Assembly: GCF_914768025.1 (NCBI RefSeq) | Contig: NZ_CAJZCE010000012.1 | Span: 1 to 64,000, forward strand | DNA from: Snodgrassella gandavensis | GTDB lineage: Bacteria > Pseudomonadota > Gammaproteobacteria > Burkholderiales > Neisseriaceae | Reading direction: 5' to 3' | DNA length: 64,000 bases | Shown here: positions 36,486 to 45,497 of the stretch, one piece after another | Layout: each line of letters begins with the position of its first letter | Position numbering within the stretch: position 1 is the stretch's first letter | The notes under the pieces: model-generated | The model's input: the letters and a program-made list of their open reading frames with translations, nothing else | The model's database searches: none | Told to the model about the DNA's origin: nothing | Translations under genes and position numbers: made by a program

Positions 36486-37707
36486 ATGACAACATATAAT
36501 CTACTGCAAGCGGAACAAGCCAAACCAATTAAAATGTGGACCCAAGGGGTACCGGTAGATGAAAAAGCCAAAGCGCAACTGATTAAAACCGCACAACTTC
36601 CGTTTATTTTCCAGCATATTGCGGTTATGCCTGATGTACATGTGGGGAAAGGTTCCACAATTGGCAGCGTTATCCCAACACTGGGAGCAATAATTCCGGC
36701 CGCAGTGGGCGTGGATATCGGTTGCGGCATGATGGCAGTGCAGACTTCACTGATGGCGGTTGATTTACCGGATAATTTGCTGGCGCTGCGGCAGGAAATC
36801 GAAAAAGCAGTACCACACGGGCTAACACCCAGACATCGCGGCCGCGATCAGGGTAGCTGGCAGAATCCGCCCTCAGTGGTTGAGCAGTACTGGCAGCAAC
36901 TGCTGCCGGGATTTGAACAGCTCACCGCCAAATATCCGCGATTTCTCAATACTAATAACTATCGCCATCTGGGCACGCTCGGTACCGGTAATCACTTTAT
37001 TGAAATCTGTCTGGATGAAGCCGAGCGGGTGTGGATAATGCTGCATAGTGGTTCACGTGGCATTGGTAATGCCATTGGAACTTTTTTCATCGAACTGGCG
37101 AAAAAGGATATGCAGGTGCATATCCAGAATCTGCCGGATGAAAATCTGGCTTATCTGCGTGAAGGCACTGAACACTTTGAAGATTATGTTTCAGCCGTAC
37201 ACTGGGCACAAGAGTTTGCGCGCTTAAACCGCGAAACTATGATGCATAATGTGATTGCGGCGTTACGTAAGGTAATCAGCAAGCCCTTTAACACGCATCT
37301 GGCCGCAGTGAACTGTCATCATAATTATGTGCAGAAAGAGCAGCATTTTGGCGCAGAGGTTTTTATTACCCGCAAGGGCGCGGTTTCAGCACGAACAGGC
37401 GAGCTGGGCATTATTCCCGGCTCGATGGGGGGCGCAGAGTTATATTGTCAGAGGTTTAGGCAATGCAGACAGTTTCTGTTCCTGCTCGCATGGTGCAGGA
37501 AGAGTGATGAGCCGCACCGCAGCCAAAAAACAATTTAGTATTGCTGATCAGATTCAGGCCACTGCACATGTGGAGTGTCGCAAGGATGCCGGTGTGATTG
37601 ATGAAATTCCGATGGCCTATAAGGATATTGATGCTGTCATGACGGCACAGAATGAGCTGGTAGAGATTGTCCACCGCTTGCGGCAGGTGGTGTGTGTGAA
37701 AGGCTAG
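36486..37707 (+). pseudogene. rtcB: RNA-splicing ligase RtcB, frameshifted in a G6 run
   Basis: RtcB ligates RNA 2',3'-cyclic phosphate ends to 5'-OH ends using GTP and Mn. The sequence follows E. coli RtcB closely: HIAVMPDVHVGKGSTIGS, GVDIGCGM with the metal Cys, GTGNHFIEICLD, MLHSGSRGIGNAIG and NCHHNYVQKEQHFG. After IIPGSMG the frame fails. Removing one G from the six-G run at 37427-37432 restores AQSYIVRGLGNADSFCSCSH, GAGR (the guanylated His) and the end VVCVKG at 37707, about 406 residues. As read, the product loses the active-site histidine. No rtcA or rtcR genes are adjacent. Confidence 0.9.
37427..37432 (+). other. G6 run causing the rtcB frameshift
   Basis: ATGGGGGGCGCAG carries six G where five keep the reading frame of RtcB (SMGAQSYIVRG). 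It could be a fixed mutation, a slippage site or a sequencing error. Confidence 0.8.
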
Positions 37708-37856
37708 CGTAATGTTATCCAGCCAGAGCAGTATCTGGCAGATGCGATGTTGTAATGAGTATTGGAGTGGATGAGGCAGTTTCGCGCAGAGAATGTTTGG
37801 TCTCTTGCATGCACGTTGTATAATCATATTTTACAATAATCCGTGATGGGCTATTT

Positions 37857-38096
37857 ATGAGCGAACCACATAGTGATGCTACTCTGGATGTTATCGGCCT
37901 GAATTGCCCCATGCCGATTCTGCGTGCCAAAAAAGCGCTGGCTGCGCTGGATGCTGGGCAGGTATTGCAGGTACTGGCAACAGATAAAAGTGCGCCAGAT
38001 GATTTTGCCGCTTTCTGCCGCCAGACCGGGCATGAATTGCTGCATCTGCAAAACAGGGATGACGATGTAATCATAATGTGGGTAAAACACCGTTAA
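37857..38096 (+). CDS. tusA: TusA-family sulfur carrier protein
   Basis: A 79-residue sulfur-transfer protein of the TusA/SirA/YedF family, used in tRNA 2-thiolation or in delivering sulfur to molybdenum cofactor enzymes. The acceptor Cys17 is in LNCPMPILRAKKAL, the canonical CPxP motif. VLATDKSAPDDFAAFCRQTGHELL completes the fold. Its Neisserial location after rtcB is not a recognised operon. A link to formate dehydrogenase sulfuration (FdhD) is possible but not shown by context. Confidence 0.92.
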   Translation: MSEPHSDATLDVIGLNCPMPILRAKKALAALDAGQVLQVLATDKSAPDDFAAFCRQTGHELLHLQNRDDDVIIMWVKHR

Positions 38097-38228
38097 AGCC
38101 AGACTGGCTGTGATTTAATACCATTATCCACAACATCTTTTTAGTTGCTATGTCGGTTCTGGATATAGGAACGACGGTAGAGTAGTACCTTAATCAATTG
38201 TCTTTTTAAGCAGTATAATAGCCTGTTA

Positions 38229-39278
38229 ATGAAACGGATACAGATGCAGACTCTCACCATAACCCGACCCGATGACTGGCATCTTCATGTACGTGATGGT
38301 GCAGCTTTAAAAGCAGTAGTGCCATTCAGTGCACGACAGATGGGGCGCGCCGTGATTATGCCTAATCTGAAGCCACCGGTAACCACCGTTGCAGCTGCAA
38401 TGGCCTATCGTGAGCGTATTCTGGCGGCAGTGCCGGCTGATAGCCATTTTCAGCCACTGATGACTTTATACCTGACCAACCAGACCACACCGGCACTTAT
38501 CCGCGAAGCCAAAGCAGCAGGTATCATTGCGTGCAAGCTGTACCCTGCTGGTGCGACAACTAATTCTGCGGCAGGGGTAAGTGACTTATGGGCTTTATTA
38601 CCCGTACTGGAAACCATGGCCGAAGTAGGCTTGCCACTACTGGTACATGGCGAGGTAACCAAAAGCGAAATCGATATCTTTGACCGTGAGGCGGTATTTA
38701 TTGATGAGTTGTTGCAACCATTGTTGCAGCGTCTGCCTAGCCTGAAACTGGTGTTTGAGCATATTACTACCGCAGAAGCAGCGCGGCTGGTGGCTGAAAC
38801 GAGTGATAATGTGGCTGCTACGGTAACACCACAGCATTTACTTTATAACCGCAATGCCTTACTGGTGGGCGGAATGCAGCCGCACCATTACTGTTTGCCG
38901 GTACTTAAGCGTGAAAACCATCGACAGGCTCTGTTACAGGCTGTTAGTGGTGCGCAGTCACATAAATTTTTTCTGGGCACGGATAGTGCTCCTCATGCAC
39001 AGGCCAGTAAAGAATGTGCCTGTGGCTGTGCAGGCATCTTTAGTGCTTTTGCGGCTATTGAGTTGTATGCAGAGGCATTTGAAGAAGCCGGCGCACTGGA
39101 TAAATTACAGGCTTTTGCCGCTGAAAACGGCCCGCGTTTTTATGGTCTGGCTCCGAATACGGATACAATCACACTGGTAAAACGCACTCGGACAGTACCG
39201 CCATACTTTCCATATGGTCATGAGCACCTGATACCATTACGTGCAAATGGCACCATTGGCTGGACTGTAGTGGAATAA
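38229..39278 (+). CDS. pyrC: Dihydroorotase
   Basis: Class II dihydroorotase of pyrimidine synthesis. Metal ligands are visible in [12 protein letters not shown], the carboxylated lysine in [15 protein letters not shown], then [15 protein letters not shown] and the catalytic aspartate in [18 protein letters not shown]. The length of 349 residues (or 344 from the internal ATG at 38244) matches E. coli PyrC. Nine bases separate it from the thioesterase gene, so the two are probably co-transcribed. Confidence 0.97.
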   Translation: MKRIQMQTLTITRPDDWHLHVRDGAALKAVVPFSARQMGRAVIMPNLKPPVTTVAAAMAYRERILAAVPADSHFQPLMTLYLTNQTTPALIREAKAAGIIACKLYPAGATTNSAAGVSDLWALLPVLETMAEVGLPLLVHGEVTKSEIDIFDREAVFIDELLQPLLQRLPSLKLVFEHITTAEAARLVAETSDNVAATVTPQHLLYNRNALLVGGMQPHHYCLPVLKRENHRQALLQAVSGAQSHKFFLGTDSAPHAQASKECACGCAGIFSAFAAIELYAEAFEEAGALDKLQAFAAENGPRFYGLAPNTDTITLVKRTRTVPPYFPYGHEHLIPLRANGTIGWTVVE

Positions 39279-39286
39279 TTCAACAT

Positions 39287-39733
39287 ATGCAGGATTCACA
39301 CACAAAAATAAATCAGTTGCCGCTACAGGGGCATCAGACTGAAATTCGGGTACGTGGTTTTCATCTGGATGGGTATCGGCATGTTAACAATGCGCGCTAT
39401 CTGGAATTTCTGGAAGAGGCACGCTGGCACTATTTTGATGAAGCCGGTTTAACACCGCTGTTTACTGCTGCCGGCTGTGGGATGGCAGTGATTAATATCA
39501 ATATCAGTTACCGGCGCAGCGCCGGTTTTGGTGATGATTTGCTGATTACTACCGCTTTTAGCCGAGTGCAGCCGCGTAAAGTGGAAGTTAGCCAGATTAT
39601 CACGCTGAAAAATACTGGCCAGACAGTAGTACAGGCACAGGTTGCATTTGTGGCTTTCGACCAGCAAAGCAATAAGGCAGTTTCTTTTCCTGCCGTTATA
39701 CTGCAGCGGTTTAATGCTCTATTGCAGAAATAG
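39287..39733 (+). CDS. Hotdog-fold acyl-CoA thioesterase (4HBT/FadM-like)
   Basis: A 148-residue cytoplasmic thioesterase. EIRVRGFHLDGYRHVNNARYLEFLEEARWHYFDEAGL is the 4HBT signature. The normally conserved aspartate of the FSDTD-type loop is represented by HLDGYRHVNN, as in YbgC/FadM relatives. The later VVNINISYRR-type strand (VININISYRRSAGFGDDLLI) completes the hotdog. The acyl-CoA substrate is unknown. It follows pyrC closely and ends at a strong terminator. Confidence 0.88.
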   Translation: MQDSHTKINQLPLQGHQTEIRVRGFHLDGYRHVNNARYLEFLEEARWHYFDEAGLTPLFTAAGCGMAVININISYRRSAGFGDDLLITTAFSRVQPRKVEVSQIITLKNTGQTVVQAQVAFVAFDQQSNKAVSFPAVILQRFNALLQK

Positions 39734-39784
39734 TTAAGCCAGTAAAAAACCCTGCCAGAAGCAGGGCTTTTTACTGGCTTAACT
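39732..39784. terminator. Long bidirectional terminator
   Basis: AGTTAAGCCAGTAAAAA-CCCTGC and its complement around CAGAA form an almost continuous stem of about 24 bp between the convergent thioesterase and ydcH-like genes. A and T segments within the stem serve both strands. Confidence 0.9.
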
Positions 39785-39789
39785 ATATA

Positions 39790-40011
39790 TCAGGCTTTAC
39801 CGTCTGCTTCACGCAGCATGGCATAAATCTCGTCTTTCAGCCGTAATTTTTCCCGTTTCAGCTCGTCTAGGTTATCCAGACCACTGGTAACAGGATTATT
39901 AGTCAGACCAGTAATTTTGTCATCCAGTCGGTTGTGTTCTTCAAATATATTGGCAAAATGATTATTTTCCGCCTTTAATTTGGTAATCAGGTCGCGATAT
40001 TCTGGAAACAT
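39790..40011 (-). CDS. YdcH-family (DUF465) small protein
   Basis: A 73-residue coiled-coil protein: MFPEYRDLITKLKAENNHFANIFEEHNRLDDKITGL, then a basic helix ELKREKLRLKDEIYAMLREA. This is the YdcH/DUF465 pattern, widespread in proteobacteria and of unknown function. The complete family length and the terminator and promoter around it support a real gene. Confidence 0.9.
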   Translation of the reverse strand: MFPEYRDLITKLKAENNHFANIFEEHNRLDDKITGLTNNPVTSGLDNLDELKREKLRLKDEIYAMLREADGKA

Positions 40012-40155
40012 ATAACATCCTTTACAGTTTGGTTGAAATGATTTTTATTATTTTGCATTAATTATAGCTTAAGGTATATAAGATTGCGCTAATTATGACG
40101 TAAAAAGTCACGATAACATGTTAAAATGACACAATAATACCCACGGGAGTTTACA

Positions 40156-40746
40156 ATGTACAAACGGTTAATGGGCTGGCTAAGCATATTTATTCTGGCC
40201 TCGAGCCTGAGTGGCTGTGGCTATAATACGATGCAGTCACAGGATGAGGCCGCTAATGCGGCGTGGTCGGAAGTTCTGAATCAGTATCAGCGTCGTGCCG
40301 ATTTGGTGCCTAATCTGGTGAATACGGTTAAGGGCTATGCCAAACATGAACAGCAGGTTTTAACTGAGGTAACCAATGCTCGTTCACGGGTTGGCAGTTT
40401 GAACATGACCAGCAGCGATGCAGATGATCCAGCGAAAATGCACCAGTTTTCACAGGCTCAAGGTAATTTAAGTAGTGCCTTAAGCCGTTTGCTGGTGGTA
40501 AGTGAAAATTATCCCGACCTGAAAGCCGACCAGAGCTTCCGTGATTTGCAGGCACAGCTTGAAGGTACGGAAAATCGCATCGCGCTGGCGCGTAACCGCT
40601 ATATTCAAACGGTGCAGGTATATAACACTACATTGCGCTCTTTCCCGAATAATATCACTGCCAAAATTTTCGGTATGCATGTGCGGCCAAACTTTGTACC
40701 GGAAAATGAAGCTGCTGTGAAACAGGCGCCACAGGTAGAATTCTAG
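40156..40746 (+). CDS. lemA: LemA family protein
   Basis: A 196-residue envelope protein of the LemA family. The N-terminus, MYKRLMGWLSIFILASSLSGCGYN, is a lipoprotein-like signal/anchor (LSGC). The helical LemA domain follows: WSEVLNQYQRRADLVPNLVNTVKGYAKHEQQVLTEVTNARS and ENRIALARNRYIQTVQVYNTTLRSFPNNITAKIFG. In many bacteria lemA precedes TPM-domain genes. Here the TPM genes lie 1.3-3.7 kb downstream with an unknown gene inserted, so the cluster has been interrupted. A hairpin terminator follows. Confidence 0.93.
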   Translation: MYKRLMGWLSIFILASSLSGCGYNTMQSQDEAANAAWSEVLNQYQRRADLVPNLVNTVKGYAKHEQQVLTEVTNARSRVGSLNMTSSDADDPAKMHQFSQAQGNLSSALSRLLVVSENYPDLKADQSFRDLQAQLEGTENRIALARNRYIQTVQVYNTTLRSFPNNITAKIFGMHVRPNFVPENEAAVKQAPQVEF

Positions 40747-40780
40747 TTTTGCTATCTGCCTGATTGTTCATTTCAATACC

Positions 40781-40814
40781 AAACAGCCAGTTTGTATAAA
40801 CTGGCTGTTTCTCT
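40781..40814 (+). terminator. Terminator after lemA
   Basis: AAACAGCCAGTTT-GTAT-AAACTGGCTGTTTCT, a 13-bp stem with a four-base loop. T-rich sequence follows at the end of the stem. Confidence 0.82.
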
Positions 40815-41078
40815 GTCAAATCATCACAAAACCGGCTTTTCGTGTGCAGTAAAGCAGACTTGTATCAGTTCGGTAGCATTCAATCTTGCATATTCAGGCA
40901 AAATTTTGGTTGTTGCGAAATATAATTCAGTTGCGCTATTAACTGTCTGGTTATGGTGTCATTAAATTTCTGGCTATGCATATGATGAGCTATTTATAAT
41001 GATGCCTGTCGGTTTGATAACAGCCAGTTGTTTCAATATTAATCCACATATTTTTAGAATAAATAACGGTGAAAAACA

Positions 41079-41552
41079 ATGTATGTATATAGATTGTATG
41101 GATTTTATTTTGACAGGAAACGAAAAGGCTGGTTGGATTTTTTCAGACGAATGGATAAAGTTTATCTCCCCCGAATTGAAAACCCTACTGTGGAGCAGAT
41201 GCAACAATACCTTGAAATTTTGAGAACCAATAATGGCTTTCTGAGTCTGTGGAAGCAGTCGAAAAGTAAACCAACTTCACTTGGTATGGAAATAACTTTG
41301 TATTCTGATAATCATGAGACTGATATTCAGACTTATATGGTATTACTGGGTGAAGAAACTGAAGAGGATTATGAAGTCAGAACATTTTATAATCCTGCGG
41401 CACCTAACAATCCTGAGGCACCCCGAGGAATGACTTATATGCTTGGGGATTGTTATGCAGCTAGCTCTACTGTTCGGAATTTTGCTATGGTTATCCATGT
41501 ATTTACAGAATTTTTAACCACTGGCGATGTGAGTAGGAATTTACTTAATTAA
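41079..41552 (+). CDS. Unknown protein, immunity-like
   Basis: A 157-residue cytoplasmic protein, MYVYRLYGFYFDRKRKGWLD onward, with aromatic and acidic residues (GEETEEDYEVRTFYNPAAPNNPEAPRGM) and a C-terminal end GDVSRNLLN. No signal peptide or catalytic motif. The style resembles orphan immunity proteins of polymorphic toxin systems (DUF6911-like), but I cannot confirm a family. It separates lemA from the TPM gene, with AT-rich flanks on both sides, suggesting insertion. Confidence 0.65.
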   Translation: MYVYRLYGFYFDRKRKGWLDFFRRMDKVYLPRIENPTVEQMQQYLEILRTNNGFLSLWKQSKSKPTSLGMEITLYSDNHETDIQTYMVLLGEETEEDYEVRTFYNPAAPNNPEAPRGMTYMLGDCYAASSTVRNFAMVIHVFTEFLTTGDVSRNLLN

Positions 41553-42060
41553 AAGTTAAATCTTATTGATACGTCAGAAATGTCTTGTAGCTGCATCTGT
41601 TTGTTAGCCAGTAAGCGCCACCCGCTGGTATATGCTCAACAGTAGATGAATGATAATGCTATAGTTAGCTTCAAGATAAATAATAGCAGCAGTAGTATTA
41701 ACGTCTTTATCTACATCAGTATTTTTACCGGTATTTCTGTATAACTAAATAGTTGCTATCGGGTAAAGCTATCTAAAATTGAATTAAATTATGTATTTTA
41801 CGTAATTCGGTTGCAAATACCGCTGCTCTATTTTTATGGCAAAATTGTTCTGATATACAAGATGCATTGCTTACCAGAGCATAAACCAGCCATGTATGAA
41901 TGTAAGCAGACGGTCTGAATACTCAGGTATTGTTTGCTGATTTCTGTTTAACTTGTGCTATCGCTGGTTTAGTGGCCACAATATGGCACAAATATTTGTT
42001 TACAGCCAGAAACTGTCTAGCTGGCGTGAATTTTGCATGCACAGCAACAAGGTGAAAATC
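41553..42060. other. Intergenic region with no supported gene
   Basis: About 500 bases, AT-rich. Only short shadow ORFs occur. An inverted repeat CAGAC-G-GTCTG (near 41908-41918) resembles part of the neisserial uptake sequence. The AAGGTG ribosome site of the TPM gene is at the right end. Confidence 0.45.
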
Positions 42061-42936
42061 ATGAATACAATCCGCTTATCTGCCCGCAATTTATTGTTAT
42101 TGCTTCTGGGCTGTTGCTTTGCCTTGCTGGCACCGGCTGCTGAAAATCTAGCACCAGTACCGGCCTTGACTGCTCCGGTAATGGATACCGCCAATATGTT
42201 ACAGCCAGACACTCGTGAAGAGTTAAACGGGCAATTACGGGCATTCAGTCGCGAGCGGGGTAGTCAGATTGTGATATTAACCGTACCAACCATCACACCG
42301 GAAACACCGTTTGATTACGCTACTCGAGTGATGAATTCTTGGAAACCCGGGCGCAAGGGAATTGATGATGGTGTACTGTTGTTGCTGGTGCGTGATGAGC
42401 ACAAAACATTTCTGGCTCCCGGGCGCGGGCTGGAGGGTGCTATTCCTGATGTCTATGCTAAACGTATATTAGATGATGTGCTGCGTCCGCAGTTACGCGC
42501 GAATAATGCAGATGGTGGTGTGCGACAGGCGGTGGATTTACTGGAAAAACTGATTAAAGGTGAGAAGCTGCCAGCAGTGCAGCAGCCAGAGCTTCAGCAA
42601 ACAAACAGTTTTACCGCTATGTTAATAGAAGCGATGTTTTTGGTATTCATAGCGGGTGCATTTTTAAAAAATATATTTGGTAATACACTGGGCAGTGCAA
42701 TCGTTGCTTTTCTAGTGTTAACGTTAGGCTGGTACATTGGTTGGAATCTGTTGATAACAATAATCATTGCTATTGTGTCATTTATAGTGACCTTTATTTT
42801 TGCCGGAAATGTGTTTATTGGTGGCTACAATAATAATGGAAACGATGATTTTTGGGGGCGAGGCGGTGGTTCCGGTGGTGGCTTTAGTGGCGGGGGCGGG
42901 GGCTATGGTGGCGGAGGAGCCTCCGGCAACTGGTAA
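42061..42936 (+). CDS. TPM-domain membrane protein (YgcG-like)
   Basis: A 291-residue protein starting at the ATG at 42061 (AAGGTG upstream). The signal peptide MNTIRLSARNLLLLLLGCCFALLAPAAE is followed by the TPM domain (VMDTANMLQPDTREELNGQLRAFSRERGSQIVILTVPT ... GRKGIDDGVLLLLVRDEHKTFLAPGRGLEGAIPD). Two or three hydrophobic helices (FLVLTLGWYIGWNLLITIIIAIVSFIVTFIF) and a glycine-rich tail (GGGSGGGFSGGGGGYGGGGASGNW) complete the classical YgcG design. Its partners LemA and a second TPM protein are nearby. Confidence 0.92.
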   Translation: MNTIRLSARNLLLLLLGCCFALLAPAAENLAPVPALTAPVMDTANMLQPDTREELNGQLRAFSRERGSQIVILTVPTITPETPFDYATRVMNSWKPGRKGIDDGVLLLLVRDEHKTFLAPGRGLEGAIPDVYAKRILDDVLRPQLRANNADGGVRQAVDLLEKLIKGEKLPAVQQPELQQTNSFTAMLIEAMFLVFIAGAFLKNIFGNTLGSAIVAFLVLTLGWYIGWNLLITIIIAIVSFIVTFIFAGNVFIGGYNNNGNDDFWGRGGGSGGGFSGGGGGYGGGGASGNW

Positions 42937-43061
42937 TTTTTGGATAAGATAAATCAGGCTGGGTGTAAAACATTGATTATTTATCAAATTCCGAGTGAAT
43001 TCATAGTATAGTTGTTTATCTTGTTAGATAGATTATGTGTTTTGTTTTCTGATAGGCATAT

Positions 43062-43991
43062 ATGTCTAAAATCGGGCTTGGTATTTATTTTCTGCTGTTG
43101 TGGTATTTACCCTTACGCTTTGGTGGTGGGGGTATGTTACTGGATGTTGTGCTGGTAATACTGCTTCTGTTTTATCTTTATGCGGTGCATATTGTTGATG
43201 ATGGTACTGAAGCATCTATTGCTACAGACGAAAATCTGTATATAGCGGTATTGTTTGAGGTGGCCGGACAAATTTGCGCGGCCAAAGGGTATGTTTCTGC
43301 GGAAGATCGGTCGCATGTTTATGCACTGACTAAAAAATTGCAGTTGGACGCAGAAATGGAAGTACTGGCGCGCTATGCTTTCAATATGGGACAGATGTCA
43401 AATTATCCGCTCAGAGCACGGCTTGGCCAGTTATATCGTGCCTATAGTCATGACAAGCGCGCTTTGATGCTGTTTTGTAAACATATGCTCGAATTTGCAC
43501 TGATAGATGGCCGGCTGCATAAGAATGAGCGGCGCATTCTGAACATTATGGCAGATGAGTTCCGTATTCCCTATGCGCAAATGCTGATTTTTGCCAGCCA
43601 GACAGTACATGGGCAGAGTAATGAATATCGCCATTACTGGCAGACAAATGAGCAATGGAAACAGCAGCGACAGCATGAACGATATGAGCAGCACCAGCAC
43701 CAGCAACAGTCACGACAACAACAGCAGCAATATCGTCAACAGCAGCAGAGTAACAGACAGCCACCGCCGGTTGAGGAGCTGTATGATGATGCTTATCAGG
43801 TACTGGGAATCTCGGCAAATGCCAGTGCGCATGAAATCAAACAAGCATACCGCCGTCTGATGAATAAATATCATCCGGATAAGCTGATCAAACAGAAGTT
43901 ATCGGCTGCTGAGATGCAGCGAGCAACCGAGCATACTCAGCGTATACAGGCTGCATATGCCTATGTAAAACAGTTGCGCGGATTTGTTTAG
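43062..43991 (+). CDS. DjlA-like membrane-anchored J-domain co-chaperone
   Basis: A 309-residue protein. Two N-terminal hydrophobic helices (IGLGIYFLLLWYLPLRF, MLLDVVLVILLLFYLYAV) anchor it. A TerB-like helical domain at residues about 60-185 (FEVAGQICAAKGYVSAEDRSHVYAL, ALIDGRLHKNERRILNIMADEF) precedes a Gln/His/Arg-rich linker. The C-terminal J domain is YQVLGISANASAHEIKQAYRRLMNKYHPDKL, with the essential HPD for stimulating DnaK. Overall layout matches DjlA. It sits between the two TPM genes, a possible membrane-stress cluster. Confidence 0.88.
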   Translation: MSKIGLGIYFLLLWYLPLRFGGGGMLLDVVLVILLLFYLYAVHIVDDGTEASIATDENLYIAVLFEVAGQICAAKGYVSAEDRSHVYALTKKLQLDAEMEVLARYAFNMGQMSNYPLRARLGQLYRAYSHDKRALMLFCKHMLEFALIDGRLHKNERRILNIMADEFRIPYAQMLIFASQTVHGQSNEYRHYWQTNEQWKQQRQHERYEQHQHQQQSRQQQQQYRQQQQSNRQPPPVEELYDDAYQVLGISANASAHEIKQAYRRLMNKYHPDKLIKQKLSAAEMQRATEHTQRIQAAYAYVKQLRGFV

Positions 43992-44478
43992 CCACTTGCG
44001 GGTACTTACTTGGTGCTAAGTTTGATATGCCACACAGTTTCTAAGGATTTTTTAAAGGGCTGTTCTGTTTCAGACAGATAAATCTGGCAAATGCGTTTCT
44101 GATTATATGCAGTTTTTTATCCCGGATATAATGAATTATTTCACTGCATATATCTCTGTTTTGATTTTAAATATTTGAATTATAAATTTTTTTGTTCAAT
44201 GCAATCAAAAAATATGTGTAATCTTGTGCCATTAAAGCTAATATCTGCGTCTATATCTTTTGAATAAAATACATTCTTTTTTTCATCAGTGTGGCAAGAA
44301 CTGGAAATGTACAAAGCAGTAACAGGCAAAACAGTGGAGTCAGTATTTTTGATTGGGGAAGCCTATGTCTGTATAAATATTTGTATAATTATTATGGTAT
44401 TGATTTAGAAATCCAAACTACATAAACTCTAAAATTAACTTGTAGTGCTACCATATTGAATCAAATATACAGGAAAGA
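43992..44478. other. Intergenic region with no supported gene
   Basis: About 490 bases of AT-rich sequence between the J-domain and second TPM genes. I see only short unsupported ORFs. The ribosome site AGGAAAG before the TPM gene is at the right edge. Confidence 0.5.
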
Positions 44479-45009
44479 ATGGGCTGTATGAGTACAAATA
44501 AACTGAGTATGGGGTTGTGGCCACGGCTCTGGCGTCACTGGACACATCCACGCCAGCGGGTAAGTATTTATTTTCCGACACTGGTACTGCAACAGCTTAC
44601 TGAACAGATTACGCGTTCGGAACAGCGCCATACCGGACAACTGCGGTTTGTGATCGAGTCCAGTCTTAATACTGCCAGTCTGTGCCACCACGTAACGGCA
44701 CGCCAGCGGGCACAGTACTGGTTCGGACATCTGGGCATCTGGGATACTGCGCAAAAAAGTGGCATTCTGGTTTATGTGCTATTTGCAGATCGCGCGGTGG
44801 AAATCATTGCAGACCGGGGTATTAATGGCTGCGTTGACATGGCGCTGTGGCAACAGATATGCAATCACATAACGCAGGCATTTCAGCAGCAGAATTATAT
44901 GGCCGGTTTGAGCGCCGGGCTGGATGAGCTGACTGAATTACTGGTGCAGCATTTTCCGCGTACGCATGCGGGTGTGAATGAATTGGCAGATGAGGTGATC
45001 CTGCGCTAG
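44479..45009 (+). CDS. Second TPM-domain protein (soluble)
   Basis: A 176-residue protein with a C-terminal TPM-type domain: YFPTLVLQQLTEQITRSEQRHTGQLRFVIESSL, HLGIWDTAQKSGILVYVLFADRAVEIIADRGINGCVD and QAFQQQNYMAGLSAGLDELTELLVQHFP. Unlike the first TPM gene it has no signal peptide or transmembrane helices. The lemA / TPM-membrane / TPM-soluble trio is a recurrent proteobacterial set. The ribosome site AGGAAAG supports the ATG at 44479. Confidence 0.85.
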   Translation: MGCMSTNKLSMGLWPRLWRHWTHPRQRVSIYFPTLVLQQLTEQITRSEQRHTGQLRFVIESSLNTASLCHHVTARQRAQYWFGHLGIWDTAQKSGILVYVLFADRAVEIIADRGINGCVDMALWQQICNHITQAFQQQNYMAGLSAGLDELTELLVQHFPRTHAGVNELADEVILR

Positions 45010-45370
45010 GGCTAAATCTGCTGTATGTTTGGTATTATCTGATTCAGGTTTGAGCTGAAATGGCAATCCTTGTCATGTGTATGACTATACAGAGGGGGAA
45101 CCGCTGGTCTGGATAAGATGAAAAATTAAAAATAATATTTGCGCCTTTCTGCTTAAACAACATATCAAACATTATTAATGTAATGATTGATATTAATTAA
45201 CAATGTATTGTGATGAAATGATATAAACAGTTTTTTTGAATTAAATTTTTTTAATATTATTAAAATACATATATATAGGGTTTACAATGTATTTGCGGCT
45301 TAAAAGACAGATTAAAGCAAAGGGATAATATGCACAGGCCGCAAATAGCTTGGCTATCGTGCATTAGTAT
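45010..45370. other. AT-rich intergenic region
   Basis: About 360 bases of very AT-rich sequence 3' of the second TPM gene, with no ORF that I support. It leads into the hairpin at 45371-45414. Confidence 0.5.
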
Positions 45371-45414
45371 AAGCCAGAATAATTTGATACTGAATAGTAT
45401 GGTTATTCTGGCTT
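45371..45414. terminator. Large hairpin between convergent genes
   Basis: AAGCCAGAATAA (45371-45382) pairs with TTATTCTGGCTT (45403-45414), and a second stem ATACT-GAAT-AGTAT lies inside it. The 44-base structure sits between the convergent second TPM gene and modE, so it may terminate both. A T tract is lacking, which leaves a structured RNA as an alternative. Confidence 0.6.
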
Positions 45415-45497
45415 CAGTATTCTCAGGCTGTGGATGAGGCAAAGTGTGCTGTGGTTTGCCTGTAGTGAATTAGATAAACACGGCAATTAGTGCCGGT

